Part shown: positions 33,025-40,034 of the stretch, piece after piece
Layout of the letters: each line of letters opens with the position of its first letter
Position numbering within the stretch: the first letter of the stretch is position 1
NCBI GenBank assembly: GCA_965372355.1
Contig: CBDVBZ010000014.1
Span: forward strand, 1 to 40,034
Source: CBDVBZ01 sp965372355
Lineage (GTDB): Bacteria > Krumholzibacteriota > Krumholzibacteriia > WVZY01
Length of the DNA: 40,034 nt
Reading direction: 5' to 3'
Made by a program: the position numbers and the translations under genes
Notes under the pieces: generated by a model
Told to the model about the DNA's origin: nothing
Database searches by the model: none
The model's input: only the letters and a program-made list of their open reading frames with translations

Positions 33025-33762
33025 TCACGACACCCGTTCGGCGCCAACGGCCTCTGCCGCCCGCTCTCCACGATAGATGTACGCGATACCGCCTGTCAGT
33101 TTTTCCGCCCGGACGTGGTCGAGATTCGCGCCTTGCATCAACTCGACCACCCTGTCGCGGGGCGGAAAATCCCCGATTGACGACGCCAGATACCGGTAGC
33201 CCACCCGCGATCCCGAAACAATCCCGCCGACGATGGGGATGATCCACCGCAAATAAAAACCGTACAGTTTGAGACGGAGCCCGCGAGTCGGCGGCGAGAA
33301 CTCCAGGATCAGCAGCCGGACACCCGGCTTGAGGACCCGCGCCATCTCGGAGATGCCCGTATCGTACTCGGTCAGATTCCTCAAACCAAACGCGATGGTC
33401 ACCACGTCGAACTCTCCGTCGGCATATGGCAACGTCATGACGTCGCCCACGTGCAGTTGGACTCTTTCCCCCAGTTGGCGCTTCACAATCTTCTCCCTGC
33501 CAATGGCGAGCATCCCTTCCGAAAGATCGACACCGACGACGTGGCAGTCCGGCAGTGCGTTTGCGAAGGCCACCGCGACATCGGCGGTACCCGTCGCGGC
33601 ATCGAGAATCCTGACGCCACCCGACGCATCCGCCGAACGGACCAGTGCCCTTCGCCAAACCCTGTCGATGTTCAGGCTCAACACATGGTTGAGCACATCG
33701 TAACGGTGAGCGATTCTCGAGAACATCTCGGGTGTATCGGCTTTGTTCTGCGGCGCGTTCAT
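33025..33762 (-). CDS. menG: Demethylmenaquinone/ubiquinone methyltransferase (UbiE/MenG)
   Basis: A 245-residue SAM-dependent methyltransferase that adds the last methyl group of menaquinone (or the C-methyl of ubiquinone). It has the UbiE signature RYDVLNHVLSLNIDRVWRRAL near the N-terminus, SAM motif I ILDAATGTADVA, motif II with DVVTIAFGLRNL and the C-terminal GGIAYIYRGER. The start at 33762 follows AGGGGA; an in-frame extension to 33858 is not conserved. Without menA/menB or ubi genes nearby, menaquinone is only favoured by the likely phylum. The promoter is not clear; the 172-base leader is full of hairpins. Confidence 0.93.
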   Translation of the reverse strand: MNAPQNKADTPEMFSRIAHRYDVLNHVLSLNIDRVWRRALVRSADASGGVRILDAATGTADVAVAFANALPDCHVVGVDLSEGMLAIGREKIVKRQLGERVQLHVGDVMTLPYADGEFDVVTIAFGLRNLTEYDTGISEMARVLKPGVRLLILEFSPPTRGLRLKLYGFYLRWIIPIVGGIVSGSRVGYRYLASSIGDFPPRDRVVELMQGANLDHVRAEKLTGGIAYIYRGERAAEAVGAERVS

Positions 33763-33934
33763 TGATTCCCCTGCGTGAGACCTCACTCGCCTGTCCTCTG
33801 AAAGAGGGCTCCCCGACTGCGCGGGTCCTGCCTGCCCCCGGAGGGGGTCGCCGAACAACCCAGCCGTGCTCGCCGGGGCTGCGCCCTGTCACTATAGCCC
33901 TCTGAAGGGCGCCCGTTCGGCGCCACCCCCGCAA
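33763..33934. repeat. Hairpin-rich intergenic region between GT2 and MenG genes
   Basis: This 172-base gap holds several small perfect stems: GGCGCC/GGCGCC with a 5-base loop (33908-33924), GCCCT/AGGGC just beside it, CCCCC/GGGGG around 33835-33847 and CCTCT/AGAGG around 33794-33806. The minus-strand TATAGT near 33890-33895 is a possible -10 without a good -35. It may serve as terminator for the glycosyltransferase operon and leader for menG. Confidence 0.4.
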
Positions 33935-34636
33935 TCACGCTCGACGCGACCGTCTGTATTCGGGATAGTACCGGAGGATTGTACCAATAATCTTTGTGCC
34001 AGCCAGAATCGTTCCCTTGATCGTGCCCGAGATCTTTGACCGGCCGATCCGCTTGCGGTACCGGACGGGAACCTCGAGTGCGGTCAGGTCCTGGATGATC
34101 GCCTTGACCTGCATCTCGGCATTCCACCCGTAGGTCTCATCCCGCATTCTCAGGCGTTCGAGACTCTCGCGGCGAAGCGCCCTGAAGGGCCCCATGTCGC
34201 TGTAGCGTTTCCCGTAGAGCCATCGTATGAGAGTGCAGGCGAGGACGTTGCCAAAACGCTGATTCCAATGCAGCGAGCCGCTCTCCGCCTGTCCGGCCAC
34301 GCGGGACCCAATGACAAAATCCGCCTCTCCCCGCTGGATGGGCTCGAGGATCGCGGTCAGATCCTCGGGATAATCGGAATGATCGGCATCGAGGATCACG
34401 ACGATCCGCGAGTGTTCTCCGAGACTCGCGATGCCGCGAAGACAAGCCGCACCATAACCGGGGCGGGGCTCTTTGACAACCCTGGCGCCATGACGTTGCG
34501 CCACGGCGGCCGTGTCATCCGTCGAGCCGTTGTCGACGACAATCACCTCGGCCACATCGTCCATGGGAATCTCGTCGATCACGAGTCCGATGGATCTCGC
34601 CTCGTTCAAGGCTGGTATGACGATACCCGCTTTCAA
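33935..34636 (-). CDS. GT2 glycosyltransferase, DPM1/polyprenyl-phosphate sugar synthase-like
   Basis: A 233-residue GT-A enzyme starting MKAGIVIPALNEARSIG, with VIVVDNGSTDDT, the metal-binding DADHSDYPEDL and the acceptor-side GYGAACLRGI and RSKISGT segments seen in dolichyl/polyprenyl-phosphate mannose or glucose synthases. It has no transmembrane segment and works at the inner face of the membrane, making polyprenyl-phosphate-sugar for GT-C enzymes. The start is TTG at 34636: GGAGGG lies upstream and TTGA overlaps the previous stop, a coupled start. It follows the GT87-like gene, which would be the natural user of its product. Which sugar is transferred is not known. Confidence 0.88.
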   Translation of the reverse strand: MKAGIVIPALNEARSIGLVIDEIPMDDVAEVIVVDNGSTDDTAAVAQRHGARVVKEPRPGYGAACLRGIASLGEHSRIVVILDADHSDYPEDLTAILEPIQRGEADFVIGSRVAGQAESGSLHWNQRFGNVLACTLIRWLYGKRYSDMGPFRALRRESLERLRMRDETYGWNAEMQVKAIIQDLTALEVPVRYRKRIGRSKISGTIKGTILAGTKIIGTILRYYPEYRRSRRA

Positions 34637-35919
34637 CTCGTCACAACCCTCCGCGCGAGTCGCGACCGATAGGCATCAAGGATGAGCAAAACAAAAAACG
34701 GCACATACTCGATCAGGAGCACCCCCCAACCGATCCGCCAGACACCCGTTTCCCGAAACACCGGCCACACCATGTACGATAGCGCGATCGCCCCGGTCAA
34801 AAACAGCCATGCCCGGCTGGCATAAAAACACAGGAACGGTATCAGCCAGCACAAATACCAGGGATACAACGTTGGAGACACGAGCAGTGCGCACCCCGTC
34901 ACCAGATAGGCATACCTGACAACATCCCGTTGACGATACCCCTGGTAAACGGCGAAGAGAATCACGAGAACCGCAAGGCCGACACGGACCACCTCGGAGA
35001 CTCCAATGACCCGCAACGCCACGACATAGCCAAACGAGTTAAAACTCCAGTGACGGCCGTAGACACCCAGGCTCGATGCCAGGTTGGCCGAGGCGTCCGC
35101 AAAAGGCAGATACCCCAGCACGGCCAGAACTCCGAACAATGTGAGGCCAAGGAGATACCGTTTCCGCATCGCGAAGAACGGGATCAAGACAACGGAGAAA
35201 TACTTCGCAAGAAACGACAGCGCCATCGATACGAGCCCCAGAACGTTTCTTCCCCGGTCCACGAGGAGTATCGCCAGCACGAAGAAGAAGATCCCGAGCG
35301 AGTCCATATGTCCTGAATGCGCGAATTCGAGGATGACGAGCGGGCTCCACCCGTACACGACGCTAAGAGCAGGATTTCGTCCCCTCGTCCGGAGAAGAAA
35401 TGCGATCAACACCATTGTGGCGATATCGAAGAGCACATAGATGATCTTGTGAGGAGTCACACCGGAGCCGACGGCGGCACCGATATAAAAGGCTCCCTGG
35501 GCAAGCGGGGGGTAGATCGTTTCCATGTGCCTGTGGTTGATGCTGTCGAAATCCGAGTCCCTCAAGCCTCGCAAATCCTCCGAGGCAGGTGCATGGACGA
35601 ACGGATTGTACCCCGCGTGGAGCACGCGGCCTTCCCACACATAGCGATAGATGTCATCCGATAATGCCGGCGTCGAACCGATCAGCACCACCCGGGCAGC
35701 CACGGCAATGACAAATATGAGCACGATCGTCGGCCGGCGAGTGTCGCCGATGCGTGATATTAGAAAAACAGCGGTCACATAGAGCGCAAACAGGGCGCCA
35801 AACGCGATAAGGAAACGAGGAATCTGCCGGGTGAGATCTCCCAAGGTGGCGATGTAGACACAAAGGGCGACCATCGCGAGCCCGATGACCAGGATGTACC
35901 ATCGGTAGTCGGGTTTCAT
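34633..35919 (-). CDS. GT87-like (DUF2029) polytopic membrane glycosyltransferase
   Basis: A 428-residue GT-C membrane enzyme with about 11-13 hydrophobic helices. The first extracytoplasmic loop carries the catalytic motif LSDDIYRYVWEGRVLHAGYNPF and the next conserved part is IYPPLAQGAFYIG, as in GT87/MptA-like mannosyltransferases that use polyprenyl-phosphate sugars. The start at 35919 comes 14 bases after the stop of the previous gene; longer in-frame starts run into that gene. Its stop overlaps the start of the polyprenyl-phosphate sugar synthase. The acceptor is unknown. Confidence 0.85.
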   Translation of the reverse strand: MKPDYRWYILVIGLAMVALCVYIATLGDLTRQIPRFLIAFGALFALYVTAVFLISRIGDTRRPTIVLIFVIAVAARVVLIGSTPALSDDIYRYVWEGRVLHAGYNPFVHAPASEDLRGLRDSDFDSINHRHMETIYPPLAQGAFYIGAAVGSGVTPHKIIYVLFDIATMVLIAFLLRTRGRNPALSVVYGWSPLVILEFAHSGHMDSLGIFFFVLAILLVDRGRNVLGLVSMALSFLAKYFSVVLIPFFAMRKRYLLGLTLFGVLAVLGYLPFADASANLASSLGVYGRHWSFNSFGYVVALRVIGVSEVVRVGLAVLVILFAVYQGYRQRDVVRYAYLVTGCALLVSPTLYPWYLCWLIPFLCFYASRAWLFLTGAIALSYMVWPVFRETGVWRIGWGVLLIEYVPFFVLLILDAYRSRLARRVVTS

Positions 35920-35933
35920 ACCGTTCGCACCGA

Positions 35934-37403
35934 TCAGCGTCTGGCGTGTATCAATGACAAACCAGCGACGTAGAGATACCCGGTGACAAAGAGAGCAAGA
36001 TAAGGCAGGGCTCCCCAGTTCTCGAGCGAGACGAGGACGAAGAACGAAACAGACATGTAGACGGCAAAGAAGAGCTCGAGCAGAAGCGACCGGCGGTTGA
36101 CCGAACGGTATATCTTGCCTCTCCAACTGTCCTTCAACGAAACAATGCGGTACTTGGCGGTCCGCACAAACGGTGTATCACGAGACAACAGCGCCTCGCT
36201 AACCGCCCACGCGTTGTTGATACACATACCGATGCCAAACGCGAGGATAACGGGAATGTCCTTGAGACGCCATTTCCAGTCCTTGTAGATCTCCCGTTGT
36301 GAAACGACGTAGAAGACAAGCACGGATGTCGTCGTGAAGATAAACACGACGATCTCCCAAAACTCGACGCCGCCCAAAAACAAGTGGTGTCTAAAAAACA
36401 GCGACAACGGAAGCAAAAACGACAGCGCCACCACGAGCAGATAGCAGAGGTTTGCCGTGAGGTGAAATGTGGCTTCCGCCTTTATACGGAGCGGCAAGCG
36501 GCTTTTCCATAACGGGCGGAGCAGCTTCTTGCCCACCTGTATCGATCCCTTTGCCCACCGGTGTTGTTGCGTCTTGAAACCATATATGTCGACGGGTAGC
36601 TCACTCTTGCAAACAAGATCGGGCAGAAAGACGAACTTCCACCCGGCCATCTGGGCGCGATACGATAGATCCAGGTCCTCGGTCAGCGTCGTGCCGTCCC
36701 AACCACCGGCGCTATCGATCGCACGGCGCCGAAACACACCGCCGGTACCGTTGAAGTTGAAAAAGCGCCCGGAGAAGTGCCGGGCCGTGTGTTCAATCAT
36801 GAAATGCCCGTCGAGAAGAATTGATTGTATGCGGGTCAGGAGCGAGTAGTCCCGATTGAGATAGCCCCACCTCGACTGGACCATGCCGACCTTTTCATCC
36901 TGAAAATACGGAACCACCCGGCGCAGGAAATCCCGGGGCGCGACAAAATCCGCATCGAAGACGGCGACGAGCTCATCGCTCGTGTACTGCAGCCCGTGTT
37001 TGAGCGCCCCCGCCTTGAAGCCTTTGCGGTTTTCCCGATGGATATACTGAACGCTGACGCCATTTCGCTCGAGCCTCCTCCCCGCCGCTCTGGTAACCTC
37101 CCGGGTCCGGTCGGTGGAGTCGTCCAGTATCTGAATGGTGAGGAGTTCCCTGGGATAATCGATCTCACCCATGCTGTCGATCACACGCTCGGCCACATAG
37201 TACTCGTTGTAAATTGGCAGCTGGATCGTCACGCTCGGGTAATCCTCGGGCGCGAGCGGGGCCGGCTCCCGCGCGGGTCCCCGTTTGTAGTAGCGGTAGT
37301 AGAGGAATAGGATGAAATAGCGGTGCAGGCCGTAGATCGACAGGACCCCGAGAACCGCAAGATATCCAATAACAGTGATATAGCTAATTATGTCCATCGG
37401 CAT
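35934..37403 (-). CDS. GT2 processive-type membrane glycosyltransferase (CesA/ceramide glucosyltransferase-like)
   Basis: A 489-residue membrane GT2 with an N-terminal helix (residues 5-40), a cytoplasmic catalytic domain and three to four C-terminal helices. It has all the motifs of the cellulose-synthase group: LDDSTDRT (first Asp), VFDADF (DxD), TEDLDLS (base) and QQHRW (QxxRW). Enzymes of this shape make beta-glucans, mannans or glycolipids and push the chain across the membrane. No PilZ domain is seen. The start is ATG at 37403 or, equally, the ATG two codons later; no strong ribosome site. It lies between two other glycosyltransferase genes in the same operon. Confidence 0.88.
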   Translation of the reverse strand: MPMDIISYITVIGYLAVLGVLSIYGLHRYFILFLYYRYYKRGPAREPAPLAPEDYPSVTIQLPIYNEYYVAERVIDSMGEIDYPRELLTIQILDDSTDRTREVTRAAGRRLERNGVSVQYIHRENRKGFKAGALKHGLQYTSDELVAVFDADFVAPRDFLRRVVPYFQDEKVGMVQSRWGYLNRDYSLLTRIQSILLDGHFMIEHTARHFSGRFFNFNGTGGVFRRRAIDSAGGWDGTTLTEDLDLSYRAQMAGWKFVFLPDLVCKSELPVDIYGFKTQQHRWAKGSIQVGKKLLRPLWKSRLPLRIKAEATFHLTANLCYLLVVALSFLLPLSLFFRHHLFLGGVEFWEIVVFIFTTTSVLVFYVVSQREIYKDWKWRLKDIPVILAFGIGMCINNAWAVSEALLSRDTPFVRTAKYRIVSLKDSWRGKIYRSVNRRSLLLELFFAVYMSVSFFVLVSLENWGALPYLALFVTGYLYVAGLSLIHARR

Positions 37404-37450
37404 TTCAGGTCAGAAATGGGTCGGGAAGCGGCTGGCCTCCTTACAATCCA

Positions 37451-38155
37451 TTACGCCCCATCGGGGTAATACCTCTTGAGGCGCTCCGGCGATGCTCCCA
37501 TCGAATACAACAGGACCAGCGATACATTCCGTGCGAGATAGTAGAACATCCCTTCCTGCTCGAGACGCCGCGGCGAGGTCCTGACCCGGGGCTTGAGGAG
37601 CTTTACCCTGTCACCCCTGCGTTTGATCCGCCGAACGAACTCGAGGTCCTCCAGGATGGGAATATCGCTGTACCCCCCGATTTGCGTGAAATACTCGCGC
37701 CGGACAAAGATCCCGTGGTCACCGAGAGGCGCGCGCATAAGACGCGAGTGGATCGAGACCAGCGTGCTTAGAAACCTCAGCGTCCTGCGTCCCGAGTCAA
37801 AGCTGAAACCGAACGCACCTCCGACATAACGCGGGTCCGCCATCGTCTCCGTCACCAGTTCGATCCCGCCGTTTGGCAGAAACGTGTCGGCGTGCAGAAA
37901 GAGCAGCGTGTCGCCACGCGCCAAGGTCGCGCCCGCGTTCATCTGACGAGCGCGGCCTTTTTCGCTCCTCGCTGTGACCACCTGGTCGTCCCGGATAGCG
38001 GCGAGTGTGTCGCCCCCCGGATCACCGTCCACGACGATCATCTCGCATCGACCGCTCCGATCGAGCCGACGAACGTGATCGATGAGCTGGTTGATCCGCT
38101 CGGATTCCCTGTAGACGGGAATGACGATCGATATGGTTCGCCTGTTTTCTCCCAT
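37451..38155 (-). CDS. GT2 glycosyltransferase of the TIGR04283-type
   Basis: A 234-residue GT-A enzyme. ISIVIPVYRESERINQLIDH begins the domain, followed by VVDGDPGGDT, KGRARQMNAGA and LLFLHADTFLP, as in the TIGR04283 group (named after arsenosugar or rSAM/selenodomain gene neighbourhoods). The metal motif is HADT. There is no membrane segment except a short hydrophobic tail (FYYLARNVSLVLLYSMG). The start is ATG at 38155; a TTG at 38161 is possible. It begins 24 bases after the peptidase stop and is the first glycosyltransferase of the operon. No arsM or radical SAM arsenosugar gene is in the window, so the substrate is open. Confidence 0.85.
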   Translation of the reverse strand: MGENRRTISIVIPVYRESERINQLIDHVRRLDRSGRCEMIVVDGDPGGDTLAAIRDDQVVTARSEKGRARQMNAGATLARGDTLLFLHADTFLPNGGIELVTETMADPRYVGGAFGFSFDSGRRTLRFLSTLVSIHSRLMRAPLGDHGIFVRREYFTQIGGYSDIPILEDLEFVRRIKRRGDRVKLLKPRVRTSPRRLEQEGMFYYLARNVSLVLLYSMGASPERLKRYYPDGA

Positions 38156-38179
38156 GCACAACCGGCAATCGCCGCCGCG

Positions 38180-40034
38180 CTAATTCTGCCCGACCACTGG
38201 GGCACTCATACCAAAGACCTTGAAGAGAAACGCATAGATATCCGCTGCCTCCTCGATTCTCTTCGTTGTTGGCTTGCCGCCGCCGTGCCCCGCCTTGGTC
38301 TCGATACGGACCAGGATCGGGTTCTTGCCGGCATCCATCTCCTGCAATGTGGCGGCGTACTTCTTTGCGTGCGCCGGTACAACCCGGTCATCGGTGTCCG
38401 CCGTCGTGATCAGCGTGGGCGGGTACGCGACACCCTTCTTGACATTGTGAAGCGGCGAGTATGCGTACATGAACTCGAAGTGTTCGGGATTCTCCTCGGC
38501 ATTTCCGTACTCGACCGTCCAGTAACGACCGATGGTGAACTTGTGATAGCGCAACATATCGGTCACCGGCACGCGGCAAATAACCGCGCCGAATAGATCG
38601 GGTCTTTGAAGCTCACACGCGGCAACGAGAAGCCCGCCGTTGCTGCCCCCTTCGATCGCCAGTCTCGGGGTGCTCGTGTACTTGTTCTCGATGAGCCATT
38701 CGGCGCAGGCGATATAATCATCAAAGACGTTCTGCTTGTTCCCCAGCATCCCGGCCTTGTGCCATTCCTCCCCGTACTCGTCACCGCCGCGGAGATTCGC
38801 CAGACAGTACACACCACCTGCCTCCATCCACACAACCCTCGATACCGAGAAATAAGGTGTCAAACCGACATTAAAACCGCCGTACGCATAGAGAATCGTC
38901 GGGTTGTTACCATCGAGCTTGAGCCCCTTTTTGTGCGTGATAAAGATCGGCACCTTTGTGCCATCCTTCGAGGTCGCGAAGACCTGTTTTGTCTCGAACT
39001 TGTTCGCGTCGAAGTTGATCGACGGTTTACGAAACACCGATACTTCATCCTTGTCGAAATCATAGTGAAACATCGTATAGGGATACAAGAATGACGTGAA
39101 GCCAAAGAACATCTCGGTGTCCTTGCGCTCACCGGAAAGTCCCCGAAGCGACCCGACCGTCGGCAGCTCGATATCGCGGACCTTCTTGCCTTTTGTGTCA
39201 AAGATGGCCGCGAGGTGATGCGCGTCCTGCATATAGGCGACGACCAGATGGTCGTTGACCATCACGGCAAAATCGAGGACATCCTTGGTTTCGCCAAGAA
39301 CCGGCCGCCAGTGCGAACGCTGCGGGTTCTCGATATCCATCGTGATGATGCGGCCCCTCGGCGCATCGAGATCTGTCTTCACATAAAAGAGCGAGCCGAT
39401 GTTATCGATTATGCTGTACTCTGCTTCCCCGTTCTCGACCAGTCTCACAAACTCTCCAGGACTATCCATCTCCCGGACGAGGAGACCGTTTCGATCATCC
39501 GTTCCAAGATAGACCGAGATGATGAGGTACTTGCCGTCTTCGGTGGCGTACGGATGGAACCCGAGTTCCTTGTTCTCCGGATCCTCGTGAATCAGCTTGT
39601 CCTCGGATTGAGGTGTCCCCACCTTGTGCCAGTACACGCGGCTGAAGTTGGCCTGATCCTCTTCCGGAACACTCCCGGGCTCGGGCAACGTGTTGTAGTA
39701 GAACCCCGAGTTGTCCAGTTTCCAGGCGATCCCCGTGAACTTACACCACTTGATCTCCTCGTCGAAGTCCTCGCCGGTATCCACGTTGCGGATCTTGAGT
39801 ATCTGCCAGTCGCTGCCGCTCTGCGTCATGCCATAGCAGAGGAATTTGCCGTCGTGGCTGTAGTCTTGAGCCCTCAGCGCGACGGTTCCGTCTTCGCTGA
39901 GCGTATTCGGATCGAGAACGACCTTGGCCTCGCCATCGAGCGATTCCTGCATGTAAAGAACATACTGGTTCTGCAATCCGTCGTTTTTTGTGAAGAAATA
40001 GCGCTCGCCGTACTTGTAGGGCAACGAGTATTTT
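38180..40034 (-). CDS. Prolyl oligopeptidase (S9A), cut at the N-terminal side by the window edge
   Basis: The visible 617 codons are the main part of a prolyl oligopeptidase, which cuts after proline in short peptides. The frame stays open to base 40034 and the first residues (KYSLPYKYGERYFF) match the region near residue 80 of family members, so the start is outside the window. The beta-propeller comes first (KNDGLQNQYVLYMQESLDGEAK and blades after it), then the alpha/beta hydrolase domain: YGGFNVGLTP, LANLRGGDEYGEEWH, the nucleophile Ser in EGGSNGGLL, the Asp in TADTDDRVVPAHA and the His in KAGHGGGKPT. All three catalytic residues are present. An N-terminal signal cannot be judged. It may share a transcript with the glycosyltransferase genes. 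Confidence 0.93.
   Translation of the reverse strand, partial: KYSLPYKYGERYFFTKNDGLQNQYVLYMQESLDGEAKVVLDPNTLSEDGTVALRAQDYSHDGKFLCYGMTQSGSDWQILKIRNVDTGEDFDEEIKWCKFTGIAWKLDNSGFYYNTLPEPGSVPEEDQANFSRVYWHKVGTPQSEDKLIHEDPENKELGFHPYATEDGKYLIISVYLGTDDRNGLLVREMDSPGEFVRLVENGEAEYSIIDNIGSLFYVKTDLDAPRGRIITMDIENPQRSHWRPVLGETKDVLDFAVMVNDHLVVAYMQDAHHLAAIFDTKGKKVRDIELPTVGSLRGLSGERKDTEMFFGFTSFLYPYTMFHYDFDKDEVSVFRKPSINFDANKFETKQVFATSKDGTKVPIFITHKKGLKLDGNNPTILYAYGGFNVGLTPYFSVSRVVWMEAGGVYCLANLRGGDEYGEEWHKAGMLGNKQNVFDDYIACAEWLIENKYTSTPRLAIEGGSNGGLLVAACELQRPDLFGAVICRVPVTDMLRYHKFTIGRYWTVEYGNAEENPEHFEFMYAYSPLHNVKKGVAYPPTLITTADTDDRVVPAHAKKYAATLQEMDAGKNPILVRIETKAGHGGGKPTTKRIEEAADIYAFLFKVFGMSAPVVGQN

Noticed and set aside
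32963..33934. 323-codon minus-strand open frame over the menG gene
   Set aside because: It is a shadow of menG; the peptide is arginine-rich with no domain, while the menG frame has full methyltransferase motifs.
32462..38155. Arsenosugar pathway from the TIGR04283-type transferase and the ArsC-like protein
   Set aside because: The two genes are 4.5 kb apart, the ArsC-like protein lacks a needed cysteine, and no arsM or radical SAM arsenosugar gene is present.
1..40034. tRNA, rRNA, CRISPR, IS or phage elements
   Set aside because: No cloverleaf, rRNA, spaced-repeat array, transposase or phage gene was seen; the HNH protein alone is not evidence of a mobile element.

Overview
The window looks like a piece of the chromosome of an uncultured, moderately GC-rich, Gram-negative bacterium of the FCB-side lineages (Krumholzibacteriota/Eisenbacteria/Latescibacteria type). 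The reasons are three large secreted proteins ending in a FlgD-like/T9SS type A sorting domain (NYPNPFNP...GVYF...KKMVVLR), an outer-membrane beta-barrel, lipoproteins with clear lipoboxes, many TPR proteins, and an ADP-forming acetyl-CoA synthetase next to menaquinone-type metabolism. The phylum is inferred from protein style, not from a marker gene. No rRNA, tRNA, CRISPR array, insertion sequence or phage gene was seen. Both window edges cut a gene: a UvrD-like helicase on the left and a prolyl oligopeptidase on the right.

Layout. 1-981: N-terminal part of a UvrD/PcrA-type helicase (minus). 1176-9873: one minus-strand operon of three secreted proteins, two paralogues of exactly 1019 residues flanking a 14-repeat propeller-like protein. 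It is driven by a near-consensus extended -10 promoter whose transcript should start with a hairpin. 10289-11383: HNH endonuclease (plus). 11420-17115: minus-strand housekeeping and membrane cluster: RarA, a divergent GlpX-like phosphatase, a zinc-ribbon membrane protein, two TPR proteins and an M50 peptidase. 17194-22538: outer-membrane barrel, GT-C/TPR fusion, PyrE, a GYF_2-like/multi-helix membrane protein and a fasciclin lipoprotein. 22623-26102: paired M16 peptidases, one active and one lacking the zinc motif. 26352-29236: three-subunit 2Fe-2S/FAD amine or amino-acid dehydrogenase. 29364-30188: MscS channel. 30326-32890: acetyl-CoA synthetase (ADP-forming) with a low-molecular-weight phosphatase. 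33025-38155: MenG/UbiE and four glycosyltransferases. 38180-40034: prolyl oligopeptidase.

How the genes may work together. The peptidases (S9, M16 pair), the flavin amino-acid/amine dehydrogenase and the ADP-forming acyl-CoA synthetase fit a peptide- and amino-acid-using heterotroph feeding electrons to a quinone and making ATP at the acyl-CoA step. The glycosyltransferase run forms a plausible unit: a polyprenyl-phosphate sugar synthase-like GT2 beside a GT-C enzyme that would use its lipid-linked product, plus two further GT2 enzymes.

Regulation visible in the sequence: several sigma70-like promoters, a strong bidirectional terminator at 22567-22593, dyads overlapping promoters, and at least two genes (17194 and 26352) predicted to be leaderless because the -10 box lies directly upstream of the ATG and no Shine-Dalgarno (SD) sequence is present. 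The most unusual items are the paralogue-propeller-paralogue surface operon, the GlpX-like protein with altered catalytic motifs, the M16-DUF3108-like fusion and the split/fused organisation of the dehydrogenase subunits.
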